Shown: positions 8,815 to 17,081 of the stretch, piece after piece
Position numbering within the stretch: the first letter of the stretch is position 1
Layout: every line of letters begins with the position of its first letter
DNA from: Saccharothrix ecbatanensis
GTDB taxonomy: Bacteria; Actinomycetota; Actinomycetes; Mycobacteriales; Pseudonocardiaceae
DNA length: 64,000 nt
Reading direction: 5' to 3'
Assembly: GCF_014205015.1 (NCBI RefSeq)
Contig: NZ_JACHMO010000001.1
Location: forward strand, 3,162,001-3,226,000
Position numbers and translations under genes: made by a program
Notes under the pieces: generated by a model
What the model saw: only the letters and a program-made list of their open reading frames with translations
The model's database searches: none
What the model was told of the DNA's origin: nothing

Positions 8815-9750
8815 GTGGACGAGACGACGAACGACTGGTCGCCGCCGGACCTGCGGGACGCCGTGGCGCTGGTCACCGGTGCCAGCCGCGGTGTCGGCCG
8901 CGGGATCGCGGCGGCGCTGGGTCAGGCGGGCGCGACGGTGTACGTGACCGGCCGCAGCGTCCGCGGCGGCGCCCGCACCGAAGACCTGCCGGGGACGGTG
9001 GAGGACACCGCCGACGAGGTCACCGCGCGCGGGGGCACCGGCATCGCGGTCCGCTGCGACCACACTGTGGACGCCGACAACGAAGCGCTGTTCGCGCGGA
9101 TCGCCGAGGACCACCAGCGGCTCGACCTGCTGGTCAACAACGCCTGGTCGGGGTACGAGCGCTCCAACGAGGCGAAGTTCGACGCGCCGTTCTGGCAGCA
9201 ACCGCGGTGGCGGTGGGACTCCTTCGCCGCGTCGCTGCGCGCGCAGTTCATCGCCGGCCAGCTCGCCGCGCCGCTGATGATCGAGCGGGGCACGGGCCTG
9301 ATCGCCAACATCTCCTTCACCGACGGGGACGTCTACCTCGGGCAGACCGGTTACGACGTGTGCAAGTCCGCATCCGACCGGATGGTCACCGGCATGGCCT
9401 ACGACCTGCGCAAGCGCGGCGTGGCCGCGCTGGCGATCCACCCGGGGTTCGTGCGGACCGAACGGGTGGAAGCGGCCTGGACCCTGCTCGGCGACGGCCC
9501 CGCGCAGGTGGTGCACACCCCGGAGTACGTCGGCCGCGCCCTCGCCCACCTGGTCGCCGACCCCGACCTGATGGCGATGTCGGGCAGCCGCGTCGCCGTG
9601 GGCGACCTCGCCGTCAAGTACGGCTTCACCGACGTCGACGGCAGGCGGCCGCCCGCGTTCAGGTTGGAGGGCCGGATGACCCTGGCCACCAGGATGGAGC
9701 GGCTCAACCGGGTCGTGGCCGCGAGCCAGGCAGGAGGACCGGCGGCATGA
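8815..9750 (+). CDS. Short-chain dehydrogenase/reductase
   Basis: The product of about 311 residues is a classical SDR. The cofactor motif TGASRGVG lies near residue 25, LLVNNAW near residue 110, and ISFTDG...YDVCK supplies the Ser-Tyr-Lys catalytic set. GRS after the second strand suggests NADP(H) preference. The GTG at 8815 is chosen because AGGAGG sits 7 nt upstream; the in-frame TTG at 8809 is too close to it. It ends in a 4-bp ATGA overlap with the methyltransferase. It may reduce a beta-keto or aldehyde intermediate of the pathway, since the PKS has no KR domain. The substrate is unknown. Confidence 0.88.
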   Translation: MDETTNDWSPPDLRDAVALVTGASRGVGRGIAAALGQAGATVYVTGRSVRGGARTEDLPGTVEDTADEVTARGGTGIAVRCDHTVDADNEALFARIAEDHQRLDLLVNNAWSGYERSNEAKFDAPFWQQPRWRWDSFAASLRAQFIAGQLAAPLMIERGTGLIANISFTDGDVYLGQTGYDVCKSASDRMVTGMAYDLRKRGVAALAIHPGFVRTERVEAAWTLLGDGPAQVVHTPEYVGRALAHLVADPDLMAMSGSRVAVGDLAVKYGFTDVDGRRPPAFRLEGRMTLATRMERLNRVVAASQAGGPAA

Positions 9751-10622
9751 CGGTGGAGATCGAGTACCAGGGCGCGTCCGCGGCGGCGATCCGCAGCCAC
9801 TACGACGTGAGCAACGACTTCTACAAACTGTGGCTGGACAAGGAACGGGTCTACTCCTGCGCGTTGTGGGACGGCGACCCCGCGCTCAGCCTGGACGACG
9901 CGCAGATGCGCAAGCTCGACTACATGGTGGACGGAGCGAACGCGGCGGGTGCGCGTCGCGTGCTGGACATCGGCTGCGGCTGGGGTGCGCTGCTCACCCG
10001 GTTGGTGACCGTGCACGGGGTCGAGTCCGCCGTCGGCCTGACCCTCAGCGACGAGCAGGCCGCGCACGTCCAGGGCCTCGGCGACCCGCGGGTGACCCCG
10101 GTGGTGCAGAACTGGGCCGACCACGAGCCGGAACAGCCCTACGACGCCATCATCTCCATCGGGGCGTTCGAGCACTTCGCCGACTTCGGCCTGCGCCGCG
10201 CGGGGCGCGTCGAGGCGTACCGCCGGTTCTTCCGCAGCTGCCGCGACTGGCTGCCCCCCGGCGGACGCCTGGCGTTGCAGACCAACGTCAAGGGCAACAA
10301 CGCCGCCATGTCCCGGCAAACGGTGCGGGACCTGCTGTTCATCGCCGACCGGGTCTTCCCCGAGTCCGAGCTGCCGTGGCTGTCCGAGGTGCTGGAGGCC
10401 AGTGAGCGGGCGTTCGACGTCGTGTCCGTGCGCAACGACCCCGACATGTACGCCAGGACGTGCCGCCAGTGGCACGACAACCTCGCGGCGTGCCGCGACG
10501 AGGCGACCGAACTGGTCGGGGAGCAGGTGGTGGGCGACTACCTGCGGTACCTGGCCGCGTCGGTCGACGCGTTCACCCGCCGCCACCTCGGCCTGGCGCG
10601 CATCATCTTCGAAAGGGCGTGA
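9747..10622 (+). CDS. Cyclopropane-fatty-acid-synthase-like SAM methyltransferase
   Basis: The product of 291 residues aligns with CFA synthase / mycolic acid methyltransferases. SHYDVSNDFYKLWLD at the N-terminus, YSCALW, the SAM-binding LDIGCGWGALLTRL near residues 72-85, and the ISIGAFEHF segment are all typical. Family members methylate or cyclopropanate double bonds of acyl chains, and some methylate other substrates. The length matches the short actinobacterial type, without the extra N-terminal domain of E. coli Cfa. Placed in a desaturase operon, it may act on the double bond made by the desaturase. It starts at an ATGA overlap with the SDR. Confidence 0.88.
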   Translation: MTVEIEYQGASAAAIRSHYDVSNDFYKLWLDKERVYSCALWDGDPALSLDDAQMRKLDYMVDGANAAGARRVLDIGCGWGALLTRLVTVHGVESAVGLTLSDEQAAHVQGLGDPRVTPVVQNWADHEPEQPYDAIISIGAFEHFADFGLRRAGRVEAYRRFFRSCRDWLPPGGRLALQTNVKGNNAAMSRQTVRDLLFIADRVFPESELPWLSEVLEASERAFDVVSVRNDPDMYARTCRQWHDNLAACRDEATELVGEQVVGDYLRYLAASVDAFTRRHLGLARIIFERA

Positions 10623-10627
10623 ACCAC

Positions 10628-12022
10628 GTGCCGCACAGCGACACCGGCCACGGGGCCGTCGCCACGGACCGCCGGGGCGGCGGTCAGCCCGTGCCGGTCA
10701 AGCACACGATCTACTGGCGCGAGACCGAGACCGTCGAGCCCGGTCCGCCGCTGGACGGTGACGTGCGCTGCGACGTGGTCGTCGTCGGCGGCGGGTACAC
10801 CGGGATGTGGACCGCCTACCAGCTCAAGCAGGCCGAGCCCTCGATGGACATCCACGTCGTGGAGGCGGACTACGCCGGCAGCGGGGCCTCGGGCCACGGC
10901 GACGGGTTCGTCACCCCGACGATCGGGCACAACCTCGCCGCGTTCGTCAACGCCTTCGGCATCGACCGGGCCAAGGTCGCGTACTCGCTGGTTGGCCGGT
11001 CCATCCTCGAACTGGACCGCTTCTGCCGGCAACACGGCATCGACGCCCAGCTCGAACCCAACGGCTACTTCCAGGTCGCCACGAACGCCAGCCAGATGCG
11101 GTGGCTGGAGCGCGACATCGCCATGATCGAGCAGATGGGCGCCCGCGCGCCCAAGCTGCTCGACCGCGCCGCCATGGCCCGGCGGATCGGCTCACCCGAG
11201 ATCATCGGCGGCATGGAGATCAGCGGCGCGCTGGTCAACCCGCACCGCCTGGTCCGCGGGCTCAGCCGGGCCGTCAGGGCGGCCGGGATCCACGTGCACG
11301 AGCGCACTCCGGCCACCGAGGTGATCCGGGGCGTGGGCGGCGGCCACGTCGTGCGCACGCCGGGCGGCACGGTCACCGCCGACAAGATGCTGCTGGCCAC
11401 CAACGCCCACCAGCACCAGTTCCCGGAGTTCCGCAGGGAGGTCAAGCCGCTGTGGAGCTACGCGGCGGTGTCCGAGCCGCTGACCGACCGGCAACTCGCG
11501 CAGGTCGACTGGGCGGGGCGCGAAGGGTTCGTGGAAGCGCTCAACTTCATCGTGTTCGCCCGCCTGACCGCCGGAAACCGCCTGCTCGTCGGGGGCGGGC
11601 CCGCGCCGTACCACTACGGCAGGGACATGGACGACCGGCACATGCGCAACCTGTCCGCCGCCACGGTGCTGCGGCAGACGCTGGCCCGGTACTTCCCGGT
11701 GTGGAAGGACGTCCGGTTCACCCACGTGTACGGCGGGTGCCTCGACATGACCCGCGACTTCGTCCCGCACGTCGGCACCCTCGGTGACGGCGTGTTCTTC
11801 GCCCACGGGTACTGCGGCAACGGGGTCGCGCTGACCCACACGATCGGCAAGGCCCTGCGCGACCTGATGCTCGACCGGGAGACCGCGTACTCGACGATGC
11901 CGTTCATCGGCGGGCCCCGCAAGACCTACCCCGCCGAGCCGCTGGCCTACCTCGGAGTCCGGGCGCAGAACCTCGTGCTGTCCCTTCAGGACCGCTTCCC
12001 CGGCCTGCTCGCCGGCCGATGA
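10628..12022 (+). CDS. FAD-dependent amine oxidase-like oxidoreductase (DAO family)
   Basis: The product of about 464 residues is a DAO-superfamily flavoprotein (glycine oxidase / DadA / gamma-glutamylputrescine-oxidase type). The FAD motif VVVVGGGYTGMWTAYQL lies near residue 45, and ASGHGDGF follows. A C-terminal GDGVFFAHGYCGNGVALTHTIGK segment closes the FAD site. Such enzymes oxidise C-N bonds of amines or amino acids, so the pathway probably has an amine-bearing intermediate, in line with the aminotransferase downstream. The GTG at 10628 is taken as the start; an in-frame GTG at 10619 overlaps the methyltransferase stop. It overlaps or abuts the HAD gene. Confidence 0.85.
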   Translation: MPHSDTGHGAVATDRRGGGQPVPVKHTIYWRETETVEPGPPLDGDVRCDVVVVGGGYTGMWTAYQLKQAEPSMDIHVVEADYAGSGASGHGDGFVTPTIGHNLAAFVNAFGIDRAKVAYSLVGRSILELDRFCRQHGIDAQLEPNGYFQVATNASQMRWLERDIAMIEQMGARAPKLLDRAAMARRIGSPEIIGGMEISGALVNPHRLVRGLSRAVRAAGIHVHERTPATEVIRGVGGGHVVRTPGGTVTADKMLLATNAHQHQFPEFRREVKPLWSYAAVSEPLTDRQLAQVDWAGREGFVEALNFIVFARLTAGNRLLVGGGPAPYHYGRDMDDRHMRNLSAATVLRQTLARYFPVWKDVRFTHVYGGCLDMTRDFVPHVGTLGDGVFFAHGYCGNGVALTHTIGKALRDLMLDRETAYSTMPFIGGPRKTYPAEPLAYLGVRAQNLVLSLQDRFPGLLAGR

Positions 12023-12036
12023 GGGAGGGACGATCG

Positions 12037-12690
12037 ATGGTCAAGCCGACGATGGCGGTCTGGTCCGACTTCGGCGGGGTGCTCACCGCACCGGTCACCG
12101 TCACCATCACCGCGTTCTGCGAACGCATCGGGGTCGCGCCGCCCACCTTCGGCGTCGCCATCCGCGAGGTGGCCGCGCTGTTCGGCACCTCGGACGTGAT
12201 GGAGCCGCTGGACACGCCCCTTGTCGACGCGCCGGGGTACGCCGCGCTGCTCGGCCGGGTGCTCGCCGAGAACCACGGTGTCACCGTCGACCTGACGGAC
12301 TTCGTGGAGAAGTGGTTCACCGACCGCACGGCCAACACCGCGCTGGTCGAGCACCTGTCGCGGCTGCGCGCGGACGGCCACTTCGTCGGGTTGCTGTCGA
12401 ACATGCCACCGGCGTTCGACGGGCAGTGGCAGCGGGTGGTGGCCGCCGACCTGTTCGACGACCTCGTCCTGTCCTCCCGCGAGGGCTGCCGCAAACCGCA
12501 GCGGCGGATCTACGACATCAGCGCGCTGCGGTGCGGCAGGCCCGCGCAGGACTGCGTGCTGATCGACGACATCGCCGAGAACTGCGCCGCGGCGCGGGAA
12601 GCGGGCTGGCAGGCGATCGAGTTCACCAGCACCGAGGAGGTCGTCGCCCGGCTCGACGACCTCCTCGTCGGGCAGCGGCTGCGCACCTGA
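12037..12690 (+). CDS. HAD-superfamily hydrolase (subfamily IA-like)
   Basis: The product of about 217 residues carries all four HAD motifs. Motif I is SDFGGVLT with the nucleophile Asp, motif II is LLSNMP, the conserved Lys lies in EGCRKPQRR, and motif IV is VLIDDIAENC. These proteins are mostly phosphatases or dehalogenases. The cap region between motifs I and II is helical, as in subfamily IA. GGGAGGGA precedes the ATG at 12037; an in-frame ATG at 12019 overlaps the previous stop. It is the last gene of the ACP operon and is followed by a strong hairpin. A phosphatase role in the pathway is inference. Confidence 0.85.
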   Translation: MVKPTMAVWSDFGGVLTAPVTVTITAFCERIGVAPPTFGVAIREVAALFGTSDVMEPLDTPLVDAPGYAALLGRVLAENHGVTVDLTDFVEKWFTDRTANTALVEHLSRLRADGHFVGLLSNMPPAFDGQWQRVVAADLFDDLVLSSREGCRKPQRRIYDISALRCGRPAQDCVLIDDIAENCAAAREAGWQAIEFTSTEEVVARLDDLLVGQRLRT

Positions 12691-12736
12691 TCAGCGTCCC
12701 GATCCGGTCCCCTTCACCGCGATCCGGGCCGCTCAC

Positions 12737-12774
12737 GAGAGCGGTCCCGCACCAGCCGGTGCGGGACCGCTCTC
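12737..12774. terminator. Bidirectional hairpin terminator between convergent genes
   Basis: A perfect 17-bp stem (GAGAGCGGTCCCGCACC and its complement) encloses a 4-base loop. It lies between the convergent HAD and alpha/beta hydrolase genes. There is no clear U-run, as is common in high-GC actinobacteria. Confidence 0.85.
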
Positions 12775-12799
12775 CGATGTGGCGGAGAAGCCGTGGGAA

Positions 12800-13513
12800 T
12801 TAGGCGGTGGGGACCCGGTCGACCAGGTCGACCACGATGTCGGCGATCAGGTCGGGCCGCTCGACGTGCGGGAAGTGGTTGGTGTCCAGTTCGATTACCG
12901 CCTTGGTCCTGGCCGCCTGGGTCCGCTGGATCTCGACGGTCACATCGCCGTCCGCGCGGCAGACCACGTAGGTGGACTCGATCTCGCGCCACGCCGCCGC
13001 GGTCGTCTCCTGGGCGTAGACCGCACCGTTCTGCCTGGTCAGACGGGTCATGGCGGCTTGCTTGGTGTCCTCGTCGGACGCGGAGAGCAGGCGGTCGACG
13101 AAGTGCCGGGCGTTCTCGCCGATCGTGCCGTCCTCGCGGAAGTCGACGGTGGTGGCGACCGCGCCGTCGGCCGGGACCCAGCCGCTGGTGAGCACCGACT
13201 GGAGGTCGGGGACGATCGCGCTGACGTAGAGCAAGTGGGCCACGTTCGGCATGCCCGCCGCGGCTTCGGTGACGGCCATGCCGCCGTAGGAGTGGGCGAC
13301 CACGACGACCGGCCCGTCGATGGCGGCGATCGCGGAGCGGACGGTCGCCACGTCGTCGGCGAACCCGCCGAGCGGGGCGGCGGCACCGCAGCTCGGCAGG
13401 TCCACGGCGTGGCTGGTGATGCCGCGCGCGGCCAGCGGCTCCGCGACCCGGCTCCACCACCACGCCCCGTCGCGGACAAAGGCACCATGCACGTACAAAA
13501 CCGCAGGACGCAT
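12800..13513 (-). CDS. Alpha/beta hydrolase
   Basis: The product of 237 residues is a small alpha/beta-hydrolase. The oxyanion HGAF is near the N-terminus, the nucleophile elbow AHSYGGMA carries Ser, and the catalytic His is probably in LDTNHFPHVERP. It resembles the AB_hydrolase_6 group of esterases and salicylate/methyl-ester-esterase-like proteins. The ATG at 13513 is preceded by AGAAGGG. It is transcribed divergently from the monooxygenase and sits inside the cluster boundaries. Its substrate is unknown; hydrolysis of an ester, lactone or thioester intermediate is plausible. Confidence 0.85.
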   Translation of the reverse strand: MRPAVLYVHGAFVRDGAWWWSRVAEPLAARGITSHAVDLPSCGAAAPLGGFADDVATVRSAIAAIDGPVVVVAHSYGGMAVTEAAAGMPNVAHLLYVSAIVPDLQSVLTSGWVPADGAVATTVDFREDGTIGENARHFVDRLLSASDEDTKQAAMTRLTRQNGAVYAQETTAAAWREIESTYVVCRADGDVTVEIQRTQAARTKAVIELDTNHFPHVERPDLIADIVVDLVDRVPTA

Positions 13514-13702
13514 CCTTACGACCCTTCTGTGTGAGACGGCGATAACGCCTGGAGAACCCGGCACGTCCGCCGCGAATGGCCAGAGATTAACAGGATTTTG
13601 CAATGGCCATCGACGGTGTCCTAGGCTGTGCCCAGCGGATCGGGAAACTCTCTCATTTGCATTCTTTTCAGCCGACCTGGGCATACCTGGATTGGGCACA
13701 CT

Positions 13703-15430
13703 ATGGTTGACAACCCCGGGATTCTCATCGCCGGAGCGGGTCCGACCGGCCTCACGCTCGCCTGCGAACTGCTGCGCCGAGGGGTGCCGTGCAGGCTGAT
13801 CGACCAGGCCGCCGGTCCGCTGGAGCGGTCGCGGGCGATCGGCCTGTCCACCCGCTCGCTCGAGGTGCTCGACGGGTTCGGCGCCGCGGACCACGCCGTC
13901 GACCTCGGCCACCAACTCCGGGCGGCGAACTTCTACTCGCGCGGCGGCAGAATCGCCTCTGTCTCCACCGATGGCCTGTCCCACACCAAGTTCCCCTTCA
14001 TCCTGTCCTCACCGCAGAACAACACCGAGCAGGTGCTCACCACCGCGCTGGCCCGGCTCGGGGGCGTCGTCGAGCGCGGGACCAAGCTGACCGGGTTGAC
14101 CCAGCCGGCGGGGTCGGGCACGGTGTCGGTGGCGCTTGAGGGCCCGGCGGGCCGCGAGCTCGCCGAGGCCGACTGGGTGATCGGCGCGGACGGCGCGCAC
14201 AGTGCCGTGCGCAAGCTCTCCGGCATTTCCTTCGACGGCGCCGCGACCAACGTCGAGTTCGTCATCGTCGACGCCGCCGTCGAGATCGCGCCCCCGCGCG
14301 GCACGGCGCATTATTACTTCTCCCCGGATGGCCTACTGGTCGTCATTCCGCTGCCCGACGGCGGGTACCGATTCGCCGCGACGGTGCGCCCCGGAGAAAC
14401 GGGCGACGACCTCGACCTGGATTTCGTCCAGTCGATGGTCGACCGGCGCACGCGCGGACGCGGGACCATCCTGACCGAACTGCGCGACGCGGGCTGGGGC
14501 GCCGCCAGGGTGCGCATCCACAACCGGCTGGCCGACCGGTTCCGGTCCGGCCGCTGCCTGCTCGCGGGCGACGCCGCGCACATCCACAGCCCGGTCGGCG
14601 GGCAGGGCGTCAACATCGGCGTCCAGGACGCGCACAACCTCGGTTGGAAGCTCGCCATGGTCGCCACCGGGAAGGCGGGCCCCGCCCTGCTCGACAGCTA
14701 CGAGGCCGAGCGCCGCCCGGTCGCCGTCGCGGTCGCCGCCGCGGTGGACAAGCAGACCACCGCGGCCGCCATGCGCTCCCCCATCAAGGCCAAACTGCGC
14801 GACATCGTGCTCTCGCGCTCCAGCGCCCGCGGGACGCTCGCCAAGACGATGGTGCCGATGCTGGCCCAGCTCGCGGTGAACTACGCGGGCAGCCCGGCCG
14901 TCGCGACCGACGACGCGCCCACGCTGGTGGGCACGCGCCTGCCCGACACACCGCTCGCGGGGCCGACAGGCACGCCGGACACCGCGCACGGACTGCTGCG
15001 CGAGACCCCGTTCACCCTCCTGGTCATGGCCGGGGCGGGTCTGTCGACATCGCAGACCGCCCAGGTGGCCGCGCTCGACGCGGACCTGGCGGCACGCCAC
15101 CCCGGGCTCGTCGGCGTGCGAACCCTGCTCCGCGGCGAGGCGTCCGCCGACGCGATCGCCGACACCGGCGGCGCGACCACCGACACCGGCCACGCGCTGC
15201 ACCACCACCTCGGCGCGACCACCGACACCAGCGGCGCGATCACCGACACCGGCGGCGCGCTGCACGACCACCTCGGCGGGGCTACCGACGCCCGGCTGTG
15301 CCTGGTCCGCCCGGACGGCCACATCGTCCTCCTCGCCGGCCTCGCTCCGACGACGTCGGTCCCGGCCGTGCTCGACCGGGTCCTGACCCGGGCGCGCGCA
15401 TCCGAGTTGTCCGCCATTCCCGAACACTGA
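13703..15430 (+). CDS. FAD-dependent aromatic-hydroxylase-type monooxygenase
   Basis: The product of 575 residues is a PHBH-fold (group A) flavin monooxygenase. GAGPTGLTLACELL is the N-terminal FAD motif, VIGADGAHSAVRKLSG the DG motif, and GDAAHIHSPVGGQGVNIGVQDAHNLGWKLA the GD motif. The C-terminal part has the thioredoxin-like tail seen in polyketide oxygenases. That tail is interrupted by about 42 residues of repeats rich in TDTGGA and HHHLGA, listed separately. No good SD precedes the ATG, so translation may be leaderless or weak. Such enzymes hydroxylate or epoxidise polyketides or phenolics. The nearby aminotransferase is 16 bp downstream. Confidence 0.88.
   Translation: MVDNPGILIAGAGPTGLTLACELLRRGVPCRLIDQAAGPLERSRAIGLSTRSLEVLDGFGAADHAVDLGHQLRAANFYSRGGRIASVSTDGLSHTKFPFILSSPQNNTEQVLTTALARLGGVVERGTKLTGLTQPAGSGTVSVALEGPAGRELAEADWVIGADGAHSAVRKLSGISFDGAATNVEFVIVDAAVEIAPPRGTAHYYFSPDGLLVVIPLPDGGYRFAATVRPGETGDDLDLDFVQSMVDRRTRGRGTILTELRDAGWGAARVRIHNRLADRFRSGRCLLAGDAAHIHSPVGGQGVNIGVQDAHNLGWKLAMVATGKAGPALLDSYEAERRPVAVAVAAAVDKQTTAAAMRSPIKAKLRDIVLSRSSARGTLAKTMVPMLAQLAVNYAGSPAVATDDAPTLVGTRLPDTPLAGPTGTPDTAHGLLRETPFTLLVMAGAGLSTSQTAQVAALDADLAARHPGLVGVRTLLRGEASADAIADTGGATTDTGHALHHHLGATTDTSGAITDTGGALHDHLGGATDARLCLVRPDGHIVLLAGLAPTTSVPAVLDRVLTRARASELSAIPEH
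15152..15277 (+). repeat. 63-bp tandem duplication built of 21-bp subunits inside the monooxygenase gene
   Basis: Two adjacent 63-bp units (15152-15214 and 15215-15277) each consist of three related 21-bp pieces. They keep the frame and encode two copies of a segment ending in HALHHHLGA or GALHDHLGG. The units differ at a few bases. The repeat lies in a C-terminal loop, not in the FAD-binding core. Confidence 0.85.
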
Positions 15431-15446
15431 CCACGAGGTACGGCAC

Positions 15447-16349
15447 ATGGAGCAACAGCAAGTCATCTGGTACGACGGCGAACTCGTGCCGTGGAGCTCG
15501 GCCCAGACCCACATCACCAGCTACGGCCTGATGCTGGGCATCGGCTTCTTCGAGGCGTTCCGGTGCTTCGAGACGAAGGACGGGCCCGCGCTGTTCCGGG
15601 TGGACGACCACCTGCGCAGGCTGCACGAGAGCGGCCACACCTACCTGCGCACCTTCCCGTACTCGTCAGAGCAGCTCAAGGCGGCGTGCAAGGAAGTGGT
15701 GCGAGCGAACGGGCTCAGCGAGTGCTACCTGCGCGTGCTGGTGTTCCTCGGTGAGGGGGCCAACCCCGCCACCACGCCGTTCCGCACCGCGGTCATCGCC
15801 ACCACCGCGGGCCCGTACGTGAACGAGCCGGACGCCAACGGCTTCCACGCCAAGATCAGCAACGTCCAGCGGCCCGCGCCGAGCGCGCTCCCGTTCACCG
15901 CGAAGGCGACCGGGCAGTACCTCAACGCGTCCCTGGCGCTGATCGACGCGCTCGCGGGCGGCTACGACTCGGCGATCCTGCTCAACCAGAGCGGCCACGT
16001 CGTCGACGGCTACATCCACAACATCTTCGCCGTGCGCCGCGGCGTCCTCCGCACGCCGCCCGTCAGCTCGGGGGCGCTGGCGGGCATCACCCGGGACACC
16101 GTGCTGCGGGTGGCCGAGGAGCTGGACATCCCCGTCGAGGTCGAGGACATCCTGCCCGCGGAGCTGTACAACGCCGACGAGGTGTTCCTCACCGGCACGC
16201 AGGCCGGGATCATGCCCATCGCGTCGGTCGACCGCCGCAAGGTCGGCGACGGCAAGCCCGGCGCGGTCGCCCGAGCCCTGTCCGCCGCGGTCGACGACGT
16301 CGTGCACGGCAGGACGCAGGCGCACGCCGACTGGCTGGAGCCGGTCTAG
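15447..16349 (+). CDS. Class IV (fold-type IV) PLP aminotransferase / lyase
   Basis: The product of 300 residues belongs to the branched-chain aminotransferase / D-amino-acid aminotransferase / 4-amino-4-deoxychorismate lyase superfamily. The N-terminal YGLMLGIGFFEAFRCF and RVDDHLRRL are family hallmarks. The PLP Lys lies in TAKATGQYLNASLAL. YDSAILLNQSGHVVDGYIHNIFAV corresponds to the usual EGSxxNIF segment, with the common Glu replaced. GITRDTVL and EVFLTGTQAG complete the pattern. It starts 16 bp after the monooxygenase. It likely adds or removes an amino group on a keto intermediate, which links to the amine-oxidase-like flavoprotein upstream. Confidence 0.88.
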   Translation: MEQQQVIWYDGELVPWSSAQTHITSYGLMLGIGFFEAFRCFETKDGPALFRVDDHLRRLHESGHTYLRTFPYSSEQLKAACKEVVRANGLSECYLRVLVFLGEGANPATTPFRTAVIATTAGPYVNEPDANGFHAKISNVQRPAPSALPFTAKATGQYLNASLALIDALAGGYDSAILLNQSGHVVDGYIHNIFAVRRGVLRTPPVSSGALAGITRDTVLRVAEELDIPVEVEDILPAELYNADEVFLTGTQAGIMPIASVDRRKVGDGKPGAVARALSAAVDDVVHGRTQAHADWLEPV

Positions 16350-16380
16350 GCGGTGGTTCGAAAGCCCGTGTTCACGACAG

Positions 16381-16518
16381 CCGCGCCGGATGCGGCCCAT
16401 GGCGGCAAGGGACTTACGAAACACCGCCTGGGCGTCCCGCGAGTCCAGTCCGCGCCGCATGCGGCCCCTGGCGGCACGTGGTTTCCGAAACACCGCCTGG
16501 GCGTCCGGCGAGTCCTGT
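16381..16518. repeat. Two tandem 69-bp direct repeats in an intergenic region
   Basis: Units 16381-16449 and 16450-16518 match over most of their length, sharing for example the string GAAACACCGCCTGGGCGTC. A partial third start follows. They lie between the convergent aminotransferase and SnoaL-like genes, in a 255-bp gap without a gene. No coding or hairpin role is evident. Confidence 0.8.
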
Positions 16519-16604
16519 CGCGCCGGGGAGGCGAGTGCGTCGCTGACGACGCCGGGAAGACCCTAGGTTTCCCAGCACCGTCAGCGGCGCGCTCGATCCC
16601 GTCC

Positions 16605-17000
16605 TCACTCCTGGGTGGGCAGCGGCACCGAGTGGAAGAGCACCAGCTTCCACTCGCCGTCCTCGCGGCGCATCACCATCGTGGTCGGGGCGAGGACCTG
16701 GTGGCGGACGCCGGAGATCGTGTACTCCTGGTCCACGACGAAGGTGGCCGCCGCCGTGTCGCCCCAATTGCGCACGGTCAGGTCGAGGACCCGCGACTTC
16801 TCGGTCTCCAGGCTGTTCTCCAGGTTCGCCAGGTGCTCGGCGATCTCGTCGATGCCGCGCGTCCAGCCGCGGGTCACCCCGTCCGCGGCCTGGAGGTCGG
16901 CCGACAGCATCTTCGCCGTGGTCGCGATATCCAACCTCGACATCGCGGTGTACACGTCGTCGACAAACGTCTCGATCTCTTTCAGCGCCTGCTCGCTCAC
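16605..17000 (-). CDS. SnoaL-like / NTF2-fold protein
   Basis: The product of about 131 residues has the pattern of SnoaL-like NTF2-fold proteins with a nuclear-transport-factor-type cone. An N-terminal helix (EQALKEIETFVDDVYTAMSRLD) is followed by a ketosteroid-isomerase-like strand set ending in DGEWKLVLFHSVPL. Members act as cyclases, isomerases or polyketide-tailoring proteins, or simply bind ligands. The GTG at 17000 (VSEQALKE) is chosen because GGGAG precedes it; the longer frame to 17066 adds a basic tail without homologous features. It lies 81 bp downstream of the alpha/beta hydrolase, on the same strand. Confidence 0.75.
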   Translation of the reverse strand: MSEQALKEIETFVDDVYTAMSRLDIATTAKMLSADLQAADGVTRGWTRGIDEIAEHLANLENSLETEKSRVLDLTVRNWGDTAAATFVVDQEYTISGVRHQVLAPTTMVMRREDGEWKLVLFHSVPLPTQE

Positions 17001-17081
17001 AGCGTTTCTCCCTCTCATCGAACGGGTACGGAGGCGATCATTCCGAATGAGAACGGGAAGGCGCAAAAACGTCCACCGGCC

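Noticed and set aside
16350..16380. GGTTCGAA-like string resembling a tRNA T-arm.
   Set aside because: No acceptor stem, D-arm or anticodon arm can be folded around it.
16381..16518. The 69-bp repeats were considered as attachment sites or insertion-sequence ends.
   Set aside because: No integrase, transposase or target duplication is nearby, and the copies are in direct tandem.
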